Origin: Rhizobium skierniewicense
Lineage (GTDB): Bacteria; Pseudomonadota; Alphaproteobacteria; Rhizobiales; Rhizobiaceae
DNA length: 64,000 bases
NCBI RefSeq assembly: GCF_014196515.1
Contig: NZ_JACIDV010000001.1
Coordinates: forward strand, 248,001-312,000
Direction of reading: 5' to 3'
The notes beneath the pieces were generated by a model. That model searched no databases. It had not been told where the DNA came from and saw only the letters and a program-made list of their open reading frames with translations. A program made the translations under genes and the position numbers. How positions within the stretch are numbered: the stretch's first letter is position 1; each line of letters opens with the position of its first letter. Below are positions 39,220 to 48,742 of this stretch, in pieces.

Positions 39220-41142
39220 GTGAAAAAGCTCGATCTTATTACGATTGGCCGTTCGTCGGTTGATCTCTACGGCGCCCAGATCGGTGGCCGTCTGGAGGAT
39301 ATGTCCTCCTTCAACAAATATATCGGCGGTTCCCCAACAAACATCGCAGCTGGTGGCGCACGTCTGGGTCTCAAGACCGCCGTGATCACCCGCGTCGGCG
39401 ACGAACATATGGGACGCTTCATCCGCGAAGAGCTTGTTCGTGAAGGTGTGGATGTCGGTGGTGTGAAGACCGACCCGGAGCGGCTGACTGCCCTTGTGTT
39501 GCTGGGTATTCGCGACCAATCGCAATTTCCGTTGATTTTCTATCGCGAAAACTGCGCAGATATGGCGCTGTGCGAAGAGGATATCGATCCTGCCTTCATT
39601 GCCGATGCCGCCTGCGTCTGCGTCACCGGCACACATTTATCCAACGTGAAGACGGAAGCCGCCGTATTGAAGGCGCTGCGTCTGGCGCGGGAAGGCGGCG
39701 CAAAGACAGCGCTCGACATCGACTATCGCCCCAATCTCTGGGGCGTCGCGGGCCATGGTGATGGCGAAAGCCGCTTCGTGGAATCGAAGAAGGTCACCGC
39801 CAAGCTGCAATCGACGTTGCATCTGTTCGACCTGATCGTCGGAACGGAAGAGGAGTTCCATATCGCCGGTGGTTCGACCGATACGCTGGAAGCTCTGAAC
39901 GCGGTTCGGAAGGTCTCAAACGCGACACTGGTCTGCAAGCGCGGCCCGATGGGGGCAACGGTTTTTCCGGGCGATATTCCTGCCAGTCTGGATGATGGCT
40001 TGTCCGGTGAGGGTTTCCCCATCGAGGTCTTCAACGTGCTGGGTGCAGGCGACGGCTTCATGGCTGGCCTCTTCCGGGGCTGGCTGCGCGGCGAAGACTG
40101 GCCGACGACGCTCAAATATGCCAATGCCTGCGGTGCTTTCGCCGTGTCTCGGCATGGCTGCACGCCAGCTTATCCCAGCTGGGAAGAGCTGCAATATTTC
40201 TTCCGCACCGGTATCAGGAACAAGGCGCTGCGCAAGGACGAGGCGTTGGAGCAGGTGCATTGGGCGACCAACCGTAAGGGTGACTGGAGCACCATGCGCG
40301 TCTTCGCCTTCGATCATCGCATGCAACTGGAAGCCATGGCGGATGAGGCGGGTGTTGACCGCGCCAAGATCGGGGACTTCAAGGCGCTTTGCCTGAAAGC
40401 AGCCCTTCAGGTGTCCGGCGGCGAAGCTGGCTATGGCATCCTCTGTGACAGCCGACTTGGCCGTGACGCGCTTTACGAAGCAAGCGGTACCAATCTCTGG
40501 ATCGGCAGGCCGGTGGAATGGCCTGGCTCTCGCCCGTTGACGCTGGAGCCTGAAATCGGTCTTGATTTCGGCGGCCTCAATGAGTGGCCAGCCAACAATG
40601 TCGTCAAAGTTCTGTGCTTCTATCACCCTAATGATTCTGAAGAGTTGCGCAAAGAACAGGAAGCGACAGTCATACGCCTGTTTCAGGCGGCGCGGCGCAA
40701 CCGGCTGGAACTGCTGCTGGAGGTCATTCCCTCCAAGGTCGCCCCGGTGGATGATATGACGACTGCAAAAATCATCGACCGTTTCTATGAGATCGGCGTC
40801 TATCCCGATTGGTGGAAGCTGGAGCCGATGAAAAGCGAAGCGGCGTGGAAAAACGCGTGCGAAGCGGTCGAGCGCAATGACCCTTACGTGCGTGGCATCG
40901 TCGTGCTGGGTCTGGATGCACCGCAGGCTGAGCTCGAGACCAGTTTCAGGCTGGCGGCGGGTTTTGATCTGGTCAAGGGCTTTGCTGTCGGCCGCACGAT
41001 TTTTGCGGATGCGGGGCGTGCCTTTCTGGCAGGTACGATAAGCGGCGAGGAGGCCGTGAAGCAGATGGCGGAACGTTACAGCGCTTTGTGCCGCATCTGG
41101 GATGAGGCGCGCGCCGCAAAGAACAAGGGAGAGGGAGCGTGA
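39220..41142 (+). CDS. iolC: 5-dehydro-2-deoxygluconokinase fused to a DUF2090 aldolase-like domain
   Basis: A 640-residue protein. Residues 1-325 are a PfkB-type kinase (ITIGRSSVDLYGAQIGG, YIGGSPTNIAAGGARLG, NVLGAGDGFMAGLFRGW with the catalytic Asp); residues about 345-635 are the DUF2090 domain common in rhizobial IolC (MRVFAFDHRMQLEAMADEAG, YGILCDSRLGRDAL, EVIPSKVAPVDD). The kinase makes 5-dehydro-2-deoxygluconate-6-phosphate; the second domain is aldolase-like and may do the next step. The start is GTG at 39220 behind GAGGGAGGA. It overlaps iolD by 4 bases. Confidence 0.95.
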   Translation: MKKLDLITIGRSSVDLYGAQIGGRLEDMSSFNKYIGGSPTNIAAGGARLGLKTAVITRVGDEHMGRFIREELVREGVDVGGVKTDPERLTALVLLGIRDQSQFPLIFYRENCADMALCEEDIDPAFIADAACVCVTGTHLSNVKTEAAVLKALRLAREGGAKTALDIDYRPNLWGVAGHGDGESRFVESKKVTAKLQSTLHLFDLIVGTEEEFHIAGGSTDTLEALNAVRKVSNATLVCKRGPMGATVFPGDIPASLDDGLSGEGFPIEVFNVLGAGDGFMAGLFRGWLRGEDWPTTLKYANACGAFAVSRHGCTPAYPSWEELQYFFRTGIRNKALRKDEALEQVHWATNRKGDWSTMRVFAFDHRMQLEAMADEAGVDRAKIGDFKALCLKAALQVSGGEAGYGILCDSRLGRDALYEASGTNLWIGRPVEWPGSRPLTLEPEIGLDFGGLNEWPANNVVKVLCFYHPNDSEELRKEQEATVIRLFQAARRNRLELLLEVIPSKVAPVDDMTTAKIIDRFYEIGVYPDWWKLEPMKSEAAWKNACEAVERNDPYVRGIVVLGLDAPQAELETSFRLAAGFDLVKGFAVGRTIFADAGRAFLAGTISGEEAVKQMAERYSALCRIWDEARAAKNKGEGA

Positions 41143-42968
41143 CGACAATACGTTTGACGGCAGCGCAGGCAATGGTTCGCTATCTGGCCGCGCAGATGAA
41201 CGAAGATGGCGAGACCTATATTTCCGGTGTCTGGGCGATTTTCGGCCATGGCAATGTGGCTGGCATAGGAGAGGCGCTTTATGGCATCCGCGATGAGCTA
41301 CCGACCTATCGCGGCCAGAACGAACAATCCATGGCGCATGCCGCCATCGCTTACGCCAAGCAGCTCGGTCGTCGCCGCGCCATGGCGGTCACGTCCTCCA
41401 TCGGCCCCGGCGCCTTGAACATGGTGACGGCGGCAGCACTTGCCCATGTCAACCGTCTGCCGGTTCTGTTGATCCCCGGAGATGTCTTCGCCAATCGTGG
41501 CCCGGACCCGGTGTTGCAGCAGATCGAGGACTTCGGTGATGGCACCGTTTCCGCCAATGATTGCTTCAAGCCCGTCAGCCGCTATTTCGACCGCATCATG
41601 CGCCCCGAACAGCTTCTCACCGCCTTGCCTCGAGCTATGCGCACCCTGACAGATCCTGCCGATTGCGGGCCGGTGACGCTGGCATTTTGTCAGGACGTGC
41701 AGGCGGAAGCCTATGACTATCCGGCAAGCTTCTTCGAGAAAAAAACCTGGCGTCATCGTCGCCCTGAGCCGGATGTCGCCGAGTTCGAAGAGGCCGTTGC
41801 GGCGTTGAAGAGGGCTAAAAATCCGGTCATCGTCGCGGGCGGCGGCGTGCATTTTTCAGGCGCGGCGGAAACGCTCAAAAATTTTGCTGAAGCGCATTCC
41901 ATTCCAGTCATCGAAACGCAGGCTGGTAAATCCGCGCTGGCCTGGGATCATGATCTGAACTTCGGCCCCGTTGGCGTGACAGGTGCAGACAGCGCCAATG
42001 CCATCGCGGAAAAGGCCGATCTCGTCTTCGGTATCGGGACCCGCTTTCAGGATTTCACCACCGGCTCCTGGGCGCTGTTCAAGAACCCTGATCGCAAGTT
42101 GCTGGCGCTGAATGTCCAGCCCTATGACAGCTCCAAGCACAATGCTATCAGCCTGACGGCGGATGCGAAAGTGGGACTGGAAAAACTGTCAAACGCGTTG
42201 GGGAGCCACCGCTTTGCGGCACCTGACACTGCGTTGAAACAGCAATGGTTTGCAAAGGCCGACGCCGCCACCGCAGCACCAACCGAAGCCAATAGCCTGC
42301 CCACCGACATGCAGGTTATCGGTGCCGTGCAGCGCGCGTCGCGTGACGATACCGTCGTCATGTGTGCGGCAGGTACTATGCCGGGAGAGCTGCACCAGCT
42401 GTGGAAAGCCAAGCTACCACTCTCCTACCACATGGAATACGGCTTCTCCTGCATGGGCTACGAAATCGCCGGTGGCCTCGGCATCAAGATGGCTGAGCCG
42501 CATCGGGACGTGATCGTCATGGTGGGCGACGGTTCCTATATGATGATGAATTCGGAACTGGCAACCGCCGTTGCGATGGGTGTGAAGATCACGCTCGTCA
42601 TCACGGACAACCGGGGCTACGGCTGCATCAACCGGCTGCAAATGGGCACCGGCGGTGCGGAGTTCAACAATCTTTACGCCCACAGCAACCACACCAACCC
42701 CATCGCCATCGATTTCACCGCCCACGCCGCCAGCATGGGCGCGGATGCGCACAAGGTGTCCTCGATTGCGGAACTGGAGACCGCTTTGAATGCGGCGCGG
42801 GAGTCAACGGTGACGACTGTCATCGTCATCGATACTGACCCCTATCCGACCCCCGAGGCCGGTGGCTACTGGTGGGATGTCGCGGTGCCGGAAGTTTCGC
42901 AGCGTAAAGAAGTCAACAATGCACGCGCAGCTTACGAAGCGGCGTTGAAAGAAAGACAATCATCATGA
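41139..42968 (+). CDS. iolD: 3D-(3,5/4)-trihydroxycyclohexane-1,2-dione hydrolase
   Basis: A 609-residue thiamine-diphosphate enzyme of the acetolactate-synthase fold that opens the inositol-derived ring. It has the N-terminal pyrimidine domain ([20 protein letters not shown] with its catalytic Glu), a central domain ([20 protein letters not shown]) and the C-terminal TPP motif [19 protein letters not shown] with downstream [12 protein letters not shown]. The start is GTG at 41139, overlapping the iolC stop. iolE follows with a 4-base overlap, so the three are tightly coupled. Length is normal for IolD (about 610-640). Confidence 0.96.
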   Translation: MTTIRLTAAQAMVRYLAAQMNEDGETYISGVWAIFGHGNVAGIGEALYGIRDELPTYRGQNEQSMAHAAIAYAKQLGRRRAMAVTSSIGPGALNMVTAAALAHVNRLPVLLIPGDVFANRGPDPVLQQIEDFGDGTVSANDCFKPVSRYFDRIMRPEQLLTALPRAMRTLTDPADCGPVTLAFCQDVQAEAYDYPASFFEKKTWRHRRPEPDVAEFEEAVAALKRAKNPVIVAGGGVHFSGAAETLKNFAEAHSIPVIETQAGKSALAWDHDLNFGPVGVTGADSANAIAEKADLVFGIGTRFQDFTTGSWALFKNPDRKLLALNVQPYDSSKHNAISLTADAKVGLEKLSNALGSHRFAAPDTALKQQWFAKADAATAAPTEANSLPTDMQVIGAVQRASRDDTVVMCAAGTMPGELHQLWKAKLPLSYHMEYGFSCMGYEIAGGLGIKMAEPHRDVIVMVGDGSYMMMNSELATAVAMGVKITLVITDNRGYGCINRLQMGTGGAEFNNLYAHSNHTNPIAIDFTAHAASMGADAHKVSSIAELETALNAARESTVTTVIVIDTDPYPTPEAGGYWWDVAVPEVSQRKEVNNARAAYEAALKERQSS

Positions 42969-43864
42969 TCCTTTACGGCACGAACCCCATTGCGTGGAGC
43001 AATGACGACGACCGCACGCTGGGCGCCCATATCAGCCTCGACCAATGCCTGGACGAGACATCGAAAATCGGTTTCGACGGCATCGAGAAGGGTCATAAAT
43101 TCCCTCAGGAGCCAGATGCTCTGAAAGCCGTGCTGGAACCGCGCAATCTGCGTTTCGTGTCCGGCTGGCATTCGCTCAATCTGCTGACCAACGCCATCGA
43201 AGACGAGAAAGCGGCCATGCAGCCAGCGCTCGATCTGCTCAAGGCCATGGGTTCCAAGGTCATCATCGTCTGTGAAACCTCGAACGCCATTCATGGCGAC
43301 GACGGCAAGCCGGTCAATGATCGTCCCAAACTTGCCGATGGCGATTGGAAGGCATTCGGCGAAGGCGTCGAGGCACTGGCGGCGTTTGCTGCCGAGCAGG
43401 GTATCGCACTCGTCTACCACCACCATATGGGCACCATCATCGAAAGCGAAGACGAGATCGACCGCTTGATGGAGCGTACCGGACCGCATACCAAGCTGCT
43501 GCTTGACACGGGCCACACGCTGTTTGGCGGTGGCAACCCGGAGCGGCTTGCGAAAAAGCACATGGGTCGGGTCGGCCATATTCACGCAAAGAACGTTCGC
43601 CCCGTGATCGCAAAACAGGTTCGCGACGACAATCTCTCCTTCCTTGAAGGCGTACGCCGAGGTGTCTTCACCGTTCCCGGCGATGCGGAGGGCGGCGTTG
43701 ATTTTCTACCTGTGCTGAAGATTGCCGCCGAGCATGACTATAGCGGCTGGCTGGTGATCGAGGCCGAGCAGGACCCTGACGTGCGCAACCCGTTTGAGTA
43801 TCAAAGTCTTGGCCTGACATCCCTGCGCGCTTTCGCCAAGGAAGCGGGACTGGACAAAGCCTGA
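42965..43864 (+). CDS. iolE: myo-inosose-2 dehydratase
   Basis: A 299-residue TIM-barrel protein of the xylose-isomerase-like/AP endonuclease 2 family that dehydrates 2-keto-myo-inositol. Characteristic parts are [42 protein letters not shown] with metal-binding residues, [15 protein letters not shown] and [10 protein letters not shown]. It overlaps iolD by 4 bases and lies 16 bases before iolB. The order C-D-E-B is common in rhizobia. Confidence 0.96.
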   Translation: MILYGTNPIAWSNDDDRTLGAHISLDQCLDETSKIGFDGIEKGHKFPQEPDALKAVLEPRNLRFVSGWHSLNLLTNAIEDEKAAMQPALDLLKAMGSKVIIVCETSNAIHGDDGKPVNDRPKLADGDWKAFGEGVEALAAFAAEQGIALVYHHHMGTIIESEDEIDRLMERTGPHTKLLLDTGHTLFGGGNPERLAKKHMGRVGHIHAKNVRPVIAKQVRDDNLSFLEGVRRGVFTVPGDAEGGVDFLPVLKIAAEHDYSGWLVIEAEQDPDVRNPFEYQSLGLTSLRAFAKEAGLDKA

Positions 43865-43880
43865 AACAAGGAGATGACAG

Positions 43881-44690
43881 ATGGCCAATCTGCTGCGCAA
43901 ACCAACCGGAAAGACCGGCAAGGTTCACGATATCACGCCTGAAAGTGCCAATTGGGGTTATGTTGGTTTCGGTCTCTACCGGCTGAAACCAGGCGAGACG
44001 GCGACTGAGGAAACCGGGGATACCGAAGTCATCCTGGTTCTGGTCGAAGGGAAGGCTGACGTTTCGTCCGAAGACAAAAAATTCGGCGAACTCGGCGATC
44101 GCATGAATGTGTTCGAGCGCAAGCCGCCACACTGTGTCTACATTCCTGCCGGGTCCTCATGGTCGGTAACCGCCACAACAGATTGTACCATCGGCGTGTG
44201 CACCGCACCGGCCAAGCCGGGCAGGGAAGCGCAGATCATCGGCCCCGATGGTATTTCGCTCAGCGAACGCGGCAAGGGTGCCAACACGCGCTACATCTTC
44301 CCCATTGCCATGGAAGATCGCGATGTGGCCGACAGCCTGCTGGTCACGGAAGTCTTCACCCCCTCCGGTCACTGGTCGTCCTACCCGCCGCACAGGCATG
44401 ACGAGGATAATTTCCCCGACATGACCTATCTGGAAGAAACCTACTACCATCGCCTCAACCCGGCCCAGGGCTTCGGTTTTCAGCGGGTCTTTACCGAAGA
44501 TGGCTCGCTGGATGAAACCATGGCCGTTTCGGATGGCGATGTGGTGCTTGTGCCAAAAGGCCATCACCCTTGCGGCGCGCCCTATGGCTACGAGATGTAT
44601 TATCTCAACGTCATGGCGGGACCGATGCGCAAGTGGCGGTTCGAAAACCATCCGGATCACGACTGGATATTCAAGCGAGATAACGGTTAA
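43881..44690 (+). CDS. iolB: 5-deoxy-glucuronate isomerase
   Basis: A 269-residue bicupin isomerase converting 5-deoxy-glucuronate to 5-dehydro-2-deoxygluconate, the IolC substrate. Visible are the metal-binding segment HWSSYPPHRHDEDNFPDMTY, LEETYYHRLNPAQGFGFQRV and DVVLVPKGHHPCGAPYGYEM. It is last of iolCDEB. iolG (inositol dehydrogenase), iolA and a transporter are not in the window. No strong terminator follows on the plus strand; the nearest hairpin (44902-44921) serves the opposite strand. Confidence 0.96.
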   Translation: MANLLRKPTGKTGKVHDITPESANWGYVGFGLYRLKPGETATEETGDTEVILVLVEGKADVSSEDKKFGELGDRMNVFERKPPHCVYIPAGSSWSVTATTDCTIGVCTAPAKPGREAQIIGPDGISLSERGKGANTRYIFPIAMEDRDVADSLLVTEVFTPSGHWSSYPPHRHDEDNFPDMTYLEETYYHRLNPAQGFGFQRVFTEDGSLDETMAVSDGDVVLVPKGHHPCGAPYGYEMYYLNVMAGPMRKWRFENHPDHDWIFKRDNG

Positions 44691-44894
44691 CACCCAGGCG
44701 CCGATGATCAAGCGCATGACAGGAAGGTTCGGACGTATCAGGGTTCTTGAAAGACCCTCAGGCGCCTCGTATTGACCATGTGTCTTCAGGTAGGAGCAGA
44801 ACAAGGCATACATCGCACCCCGCTCTTACCTGTGTAAATTTTCGGGTCAAACCCGATGATGATGGTATTGGTGTGGGCATCTGTCATGCGCCCG

Positions 44895-44921
44895 AAAAAA
44901 AGGGGGCAGCGAGCTGCCCCC
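44895..44921 (-). terminator. terminator of the glpRDSTPQUV operon
   Basis: The stem GGGGGCAGC / GCTGCCCCC (9 bp) with a 2-base GA core sits at 44902-44921; on the minus strand it is followed by seven T (A-run 44895-44901 on the plus strand). It lies 22 bases beyond the glpV stop. Confidence 0.9.
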
Positions 44922-44942
44922 CGGATCGTTTGTCGCAGCAGA

Positions 44943-46664
44943 CTACTTCTGCCAGCTCTTGACCAGCTCATCATAATTGACGGTCATCGGCTTTTCTTTT
45001 TCCTCGGCGATCTTCAGCTGTGGTGCAAGGTTGCCCTTCGAGGCGGCGTCCTTGTTCCAGTATTCAAGATCGTGCTCTTCAGCCAGCTTTGGTCCGATTT
45101 CGCCCTGAACGCCTGCACGTTCCAGACGCTGCATGACCTTTTCCTGTTCGGCGCAAAGCGAATCCATGGCTTCCTGCGCGGTCTTTGCGCCCGACGAGGC
45201 GTCACCAACTGCCTGCCACCACAGCTGTGCCAACTTTGGATAGTCAGGAACATTGGTGCCGGTTGGCGACCACTGAACGCGGGCTGGCGAGCGGTAGAAC
45301 TCGATCAAGCCACCGAGTTCCTTGGCGCGCTTGGTGAAGCTCTCGTGGTTGATCGACGAGTCGCGGATGAGCGTCAGGCCGACATGGCTCTTCTTCACGT
45401 CAACGGTCTTGGACGTCACGAACTGCGCGTAGAGCCATGCGGCTTTGGCGCGGTCATCAGGAGTGGACTTCATCAGTGTCCAGGAACCCACGTCCTGATA
45501 GCCAAGCTTCATGCCGTCTTTCCAGTAAACGCCGTGCGGGGAGGGGGCCATACGCCATTTCGGCGTGCCATCCTCGTTGACGACGGGCAGTCCCTTCTTG
45601 ACCGCATCAGCCGTAAAGGCCGTGTACCAGAAGATTTGCTGCGCGACTTCGCCCTGCGCCGGGACCGGGCCGGATTCGGAGAAGTTCATACCCTGTGCTG
45701 CTGGAGGTGCATAGGCTTTCAACCAGTCGAGATATTTCTGGATGGCGTAGACCGAGGCTGGTCCGTTGGTGTCACCGCCACGGGCAACGCAGGAGCCGAC
45801 CGGCTGCGATTTCTCGTTGACCTTGATGCCCCATTCATCGACCGGCAGGCCGTTCGGAAGGCCCTTGTCGCCGTTGCCAGCCATGGACAGCCAGGCATCG
45901 GTGAAGCGCCAGCCGAGCGACGGGTCTTTCTTGCCATAATCCATATGGCCATAGACTTTTTTGCCGTTGATTTCGCGACCTGTGAAGAATTCGGCAATGT
46001 CCTCGTAGGCAGACCAGTTGACGGGAACGCCGAGGTCATAGCCATACTTGGCCTTGAAGTCGGCCTTGTTCTTTTCGTCGTTGAACCAGTCATAGCGGAA
46101 CCAGTAGAGGTTCGCGAACTGCTGGTCAGGAAGCTGGTAGAGCTTGCCGTCAGGTGCTGTCGTGAACTTGGTGCCGATGAAATCCTTCAGGTCGAGACCG
46201 GGATTTGTGACGTCCTTGCCCTCGTTGGCCATCCAGTCCGTCAGGTTGCGGGCCTGCTGGTAACGCCAGTGGGTGCCGATGAGATCGCTATCGTTGACGA
46301 AGGCGTCGTAGATGTTCTCGCCAGACTGCATCTGCGTTTGCAGCTTTTCCACCACGTCGCCTTCGCCGATGAGATCGTGCGTCAGCTTGATACCCGTGAT
46401 TTCGGTAAAGGCTTTTGCCAGTACCTTGGACTCGTATTCATGCGTCGTCAGTGTTTCCGAGACGACCTTGATATCCATGCCGGCAAAAGGTTTTGCAGCA
46501 TCGATGAACCATTGCATTTCCTTTTCCTGATCAGCGCGGGAAAGGCTGGAGAGATCACCGATTTCCTTGTCCAGAAAGGTCTTGGCCTCGTTCATTCCGG
46601 CATTTGCCACGCCTGATATGGCCAGAAGTGCCGCCGCCGTCGTCGTCAAAAGATGCATTCGCAT
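44943..46664 (-). CDS. glpV: glycerol ABC transporter periplasmic binding protein
   Basis: A 573-residue family-1 extracellular solute-binding protein with a signal peptide ending ISGVANA. It is unusually long for a sugar-binding protein, as in the GlpV proteins of rhizobial glycerol transporters. Visible segments are SSLSRADQEKEMQWFIDAAK, YDAFVNDSDLIGTHWRYQQ, LYQLPDQQFANLYWFRYDWF and GTNVPDYPKLAQLWWQAVGD. GGAGG lies 6 bases before ATG 46664. It is the last gene of the glpRDSTPQUV group, which identifies the substrate as glycerol by analogy with Rhizobium leguminosarum. Confidence 0.92.
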   Translation of the reverse strand: MRMHLLTTTAAALLAISGVANAGMNEAKTFLDKEIGDLSSLSRADQEKEMQWFIDAAKPFAGMDIKVVSETLTTHEYESKVLAKAFTEITGIKLTHDLIGEGDVVEKLQTQMQSGENIYDAFVNDSDLIGTHWRYQQARNLTDWMANEGKDVTNPGLDLKDFIGTKFTTAPDGKLYQLPDQQFANLYWFRYDWFNDEKNKADFKAKYGYDLGVPVNWSAYEDIAEFFTGREINGKKVYGHMDYGKKDPSLGWRFTDAWLSMAGNGDKGLPNGLPVDEWGIKVNEKSQPVGSCVARGGDTNGPASVYAIQKYLDWLKAYAPPAAQGMNFSESGPVPAQGEVAQQIFWYTAFTADAVKKGLPVVNEDGTPKWRMAPSPHGVYWKDGMKLGYQDVGSWTLMKSTPDDRAKAAWLYAQFVTSKTVDVKKSHVGLTLIRDSSINHESFTKRAKELGGLIEFYRSPARVQWSPTGTNVPDYPKLAQLWWQAVGDASSGAKTAQEAMDSLCAEQEKVMQRLERAGVQGEIGPKLAEEHDLEYWNKDAASKGNLAPQLKIAEEKEKPMTVNYDELVKSWQK

Positions 46665-46742
46665 AATAATCCTCCCAAGGTTTTGCGATTGCGTAGATGC
46701 ATATCCGGGCGGTCCTCCCTCCCGGTATTCCCGTCAGCCAGC

Positions 46743-47024
46743 CTATACGAAGCGGAACACGCCAATCGCATAGACGACCGAAAGAGCCAGTGCCCACCAC
46801 AGGCCGGGGCCAACGAGGCCAAGCCAACCGAGGTGGATGAATGCAGAGCCGAGCAAAGACACGAACAGCCGGTCGCCGCGCGTGGTCTCGAACCGCAATA
46901 TGCCGACGCGCGGATTGCCGCCGGGCGATACATATTCCCAAATTCCCATGCCGATCAAAAGCGCCAGAATGGTCAGAAAAAACAGAGCCGTGGGGAGTGT
47001 CCACGCCATCCAGGAAAAACTCAT
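46743..47024 (-). CDS. glpU: small membrane protein of the glycerol transporter (DUF2160 type)
   Basis: A 93-residue protein with about three hydrophobic segments (WTLPTALFFLTILALLIGM; SLLGSAFIHLGWLGLVGPG; ALALSVVYAIGVF) and the conserved WEYVSPGGNPRVGIL loop. Such DUF2160 genes sit between permease and binding protein in glycerol ABC operons and are called glpU. Its role, assembly or stabilisation, is unknown. The start follows GGAAAGAG and lies 16 bases after glpQ. Confidence 0.88.
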   Translation of the reverse strand: MSFSWMAWTLPTALFFLTILALLIGMGIWEYVSPGGNPRVGILRFETTRGDRLFVSLLGSAFIHLGWLGLVGPGLWWALALSVVYAIGVFRFV

Positions 47025-47039
47025 CGATCTCTTCCTTTC

Positions 47040-47858
47040 TCAGACGCGGCCGAGGGCAAAGCCCTTGGCGATGTAGTTTCGGACGAAATAGATGACCAGG
47101 GCGCCGGGAATGATGGTCAGCACCCCAGCCGCTGCCAGCACGCCCCAATCCATGCCGGAGGCTGAGACCGTGCGGGTCATGGTCGCGGCAATAGGCTTGG
47201 CAGCTGTGGTCGTCAGCGTTCTGGCCAGCAGCAGTTCCACCCACGAGAACATGAAGCAGAAGAAGGCCGCGACACCGATGCCGCTGGCAATCAGGGGCAT
47301 GAAGATTTTCACGAAAAAGCGCGGGAAGGAATAGCCGTCGATATAGGCGGTTTCATCGATTTCCTTGGGAACGCCCGACATGAAGCCTTCGAGGATCCAC
47401 ACCGCCAAGGGAACGTTGAACAGGCAGTGAGCAATCGCAACGGCGATATGCGTGTCGATCAAACCGAAGGCGGAATACAGCTGGAAGAACGGTAGGGCGA
47501 AAACGGCAGGTGGCGCCATGCGGTTGGTCAAGAGCCAGAAGAACAGGTGCTTGTCGCCAAGGAAGCGATAGCGAGAGAACGCATAGGCGGCAGGCAAGGC
47601 GGCGGCGACCGAAATGACGGTGTTCATCACCACGTAAATGATGGAGTTGATGTAGCCATTATACCATGCCGGATCTGTGAAGATGATGGTGTAGTTTCGC
47701 AATGTTGGGTTCTGCGGCCACAGCGAGAACGCACCGAGAATTTCACCGTTTTCCTTGAAGCTCATATTCACGAGCCAATAGATCGGCAGCAGCAGGAACA
47801 GGATGTAGATCGTCGGGATGAGGAAGGAGAAGCGGGCGATGGATTTTGAATTGCTCAT
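47040..47858 (-). CDS. glpQ: glycerol ABC transporter permease
   Basis: A 272-residue MalG-type permease with six membrane segments. The N-terminal segment FSFLIPTIYILFLLLPIYWL is followed by SFKENGEILGAFSLWPQNP, and the EAA loop is VPKEIDETAYIDGYSFPRFF. ATG at 47858 is chosen for its AAGGAG; the frame runs upstream to 47918, inside glpP. It pairs with GlpP. Here glpQ is a rhizobial transporter name and is not the E. coli phosphodiesterase. Confidence 0.92.
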   Translation of the reverse strand: MSNSKSIARFSFLIPTIYILFLLLPIYWLVNMSFKENGEILGAFSLWPQNPTLRNYTIIFTDPAWYNGYINSIIYVVMNTVISVAAALPAAYAFSRYRFLGDKHLFFWLLTNRMAPPAVFALPFFQLYSAFGLIDTHIAVAIAHCLFNVPLAVWILEGFMSGVPKEIDETAYIDGYSFPRFFVKIFMPLIASGIGVAAFFCFMFSWVELLLARTLTTTAAKPIAATMTRTVSASGMDWGVLAAAGVLTIIPGALVIYFVRNYIAKGFALGRV

Positions 47859-47872
47859 GATGGTCTCCTTTC

Positions 47873-48739
47873 TCAAGCCTGTTCGTCGCTGTTGGTCATG
47901 ACGGTGTAGAAGATCCACGAAAGGGCGAGGATGATCAGGAAGTAGATGATCGACATCGCCGCTGCCGGACCCAGATCGAACTGGCCAACGGCCATCTTCA
48001 CGAGGTCGATGGAGAGGAATGTGGTAGAGTTACCAGGACCGCCGCCGGTCACGACGAAGGGTTCGGTGTAGATCATGAAACTGTCCATGAAGCGCAGCAA
48101 AACGGCAATCAGCAGCACGCGCTTCATCTTCGGCAACTGGATGTAGCGGAAGACCGACCAGCGCGACGCCCCATCGATACGGGCCGCCTGGTAATAGGCA
48201 TCGGGTATGGAGACCAGGCCGGCATAGCACAGCAGAACCACAAGGCTCGTCCAGTGCCAGACATCCATGATGATGACGGTGGCCCATGCATCGACCGGAT
48301 CCTGCGTATAATTATAGTCGATACCAAGCATGGACAGGTAATGGCCGAGAAAGCCGATGTCGACGCGCCCGAAGACCTGCCAGATGGTGCCCACGACGTT
48401 CCACGGGATGAGAAGCGGCAGCGCCATCAGCACAAGGCAGACCGGCACGCCTAGACCGGTTTTCGGCATGTTGAGCGCAATGAGAATGCCGAGCGGAATC
48501 TGGATTGCCAGAATAACGAAGGAGAAGATCAGGTTGCGCATCAGCGCATCCCAGAAGCGTGGCGAATGCAGCATCTGCACGAACCAGTCCGTTCCGGCCC
48601 AGAAGAACTGGTTGTTTCCGAACGTATCCTGAACCGAGTAGTTGACGACCGTCATCAAAGGAATGACGGCGGAAAATGCCACCAGGATCAGAACCGGGAT
48701 GACCAGAAACCATGCCTTGTTGTTGAACGTCTTTTCCAT
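47873..48739 (-). CDS. glpP: glycerol ABC transporter permease
   Basis: A 288-residue MalF/UgpA-type permease with six membrane segments (FLVIPVLILVAFSAVIPLM at the start), a periplasmic loop with NNQFFWAGTDWF, and the coupling loop SIPDAYYQAARIDGASRWSV. It lies between the ATPase genes and glpQ, 3 bases after glpT. With GlpQ it forms the channel served by the GlpS/GlpT ATPase pair. Confidence 0.93.
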   Translation of the reverse strand: MEKTFNNKAWFLVIPVLILVAFSAVIPLMTVVNYSVQDTFGNNQFFWAGTDWFVQMLHSPRFWDALMRNLIFSFVILAIQIPLGILIALNMPKTGLGVPVCLVLMALPLLIPWNVVGTIWQVFGRVDIGFLGHYLSMLGIDYNYTQDPVDAWATVIIMDVWHWTSLVVLLCYAGLVSIPDAYYQAARIDGASRWSVFRYIQLPKMKRVLLIAVLLRFMDSFMIYTEPFVVTGGGPGNSTTFLSIDLVKMAVGQFDLGPAAAMSIIYFLIILALSWIFYTVMTNSDEQA

Positions 48740-48742
48740 GGT

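Noticed and set aside
44730-44770. Imperfect hairpin around AGGGTTCTTGAAAGACCCT after iolB
   Set aside because: The stem has a bulge and no T-run on the plus strand, so it was not called a terminator of iolCDEB.
44856-46616. 586-codon plus-strand open frame across glpV
   Set aside because: It lies antisense to a complete binding-protein gene with signal peptide and ribosome site, lacks any of its own, and its protein looks like a codon shadow.
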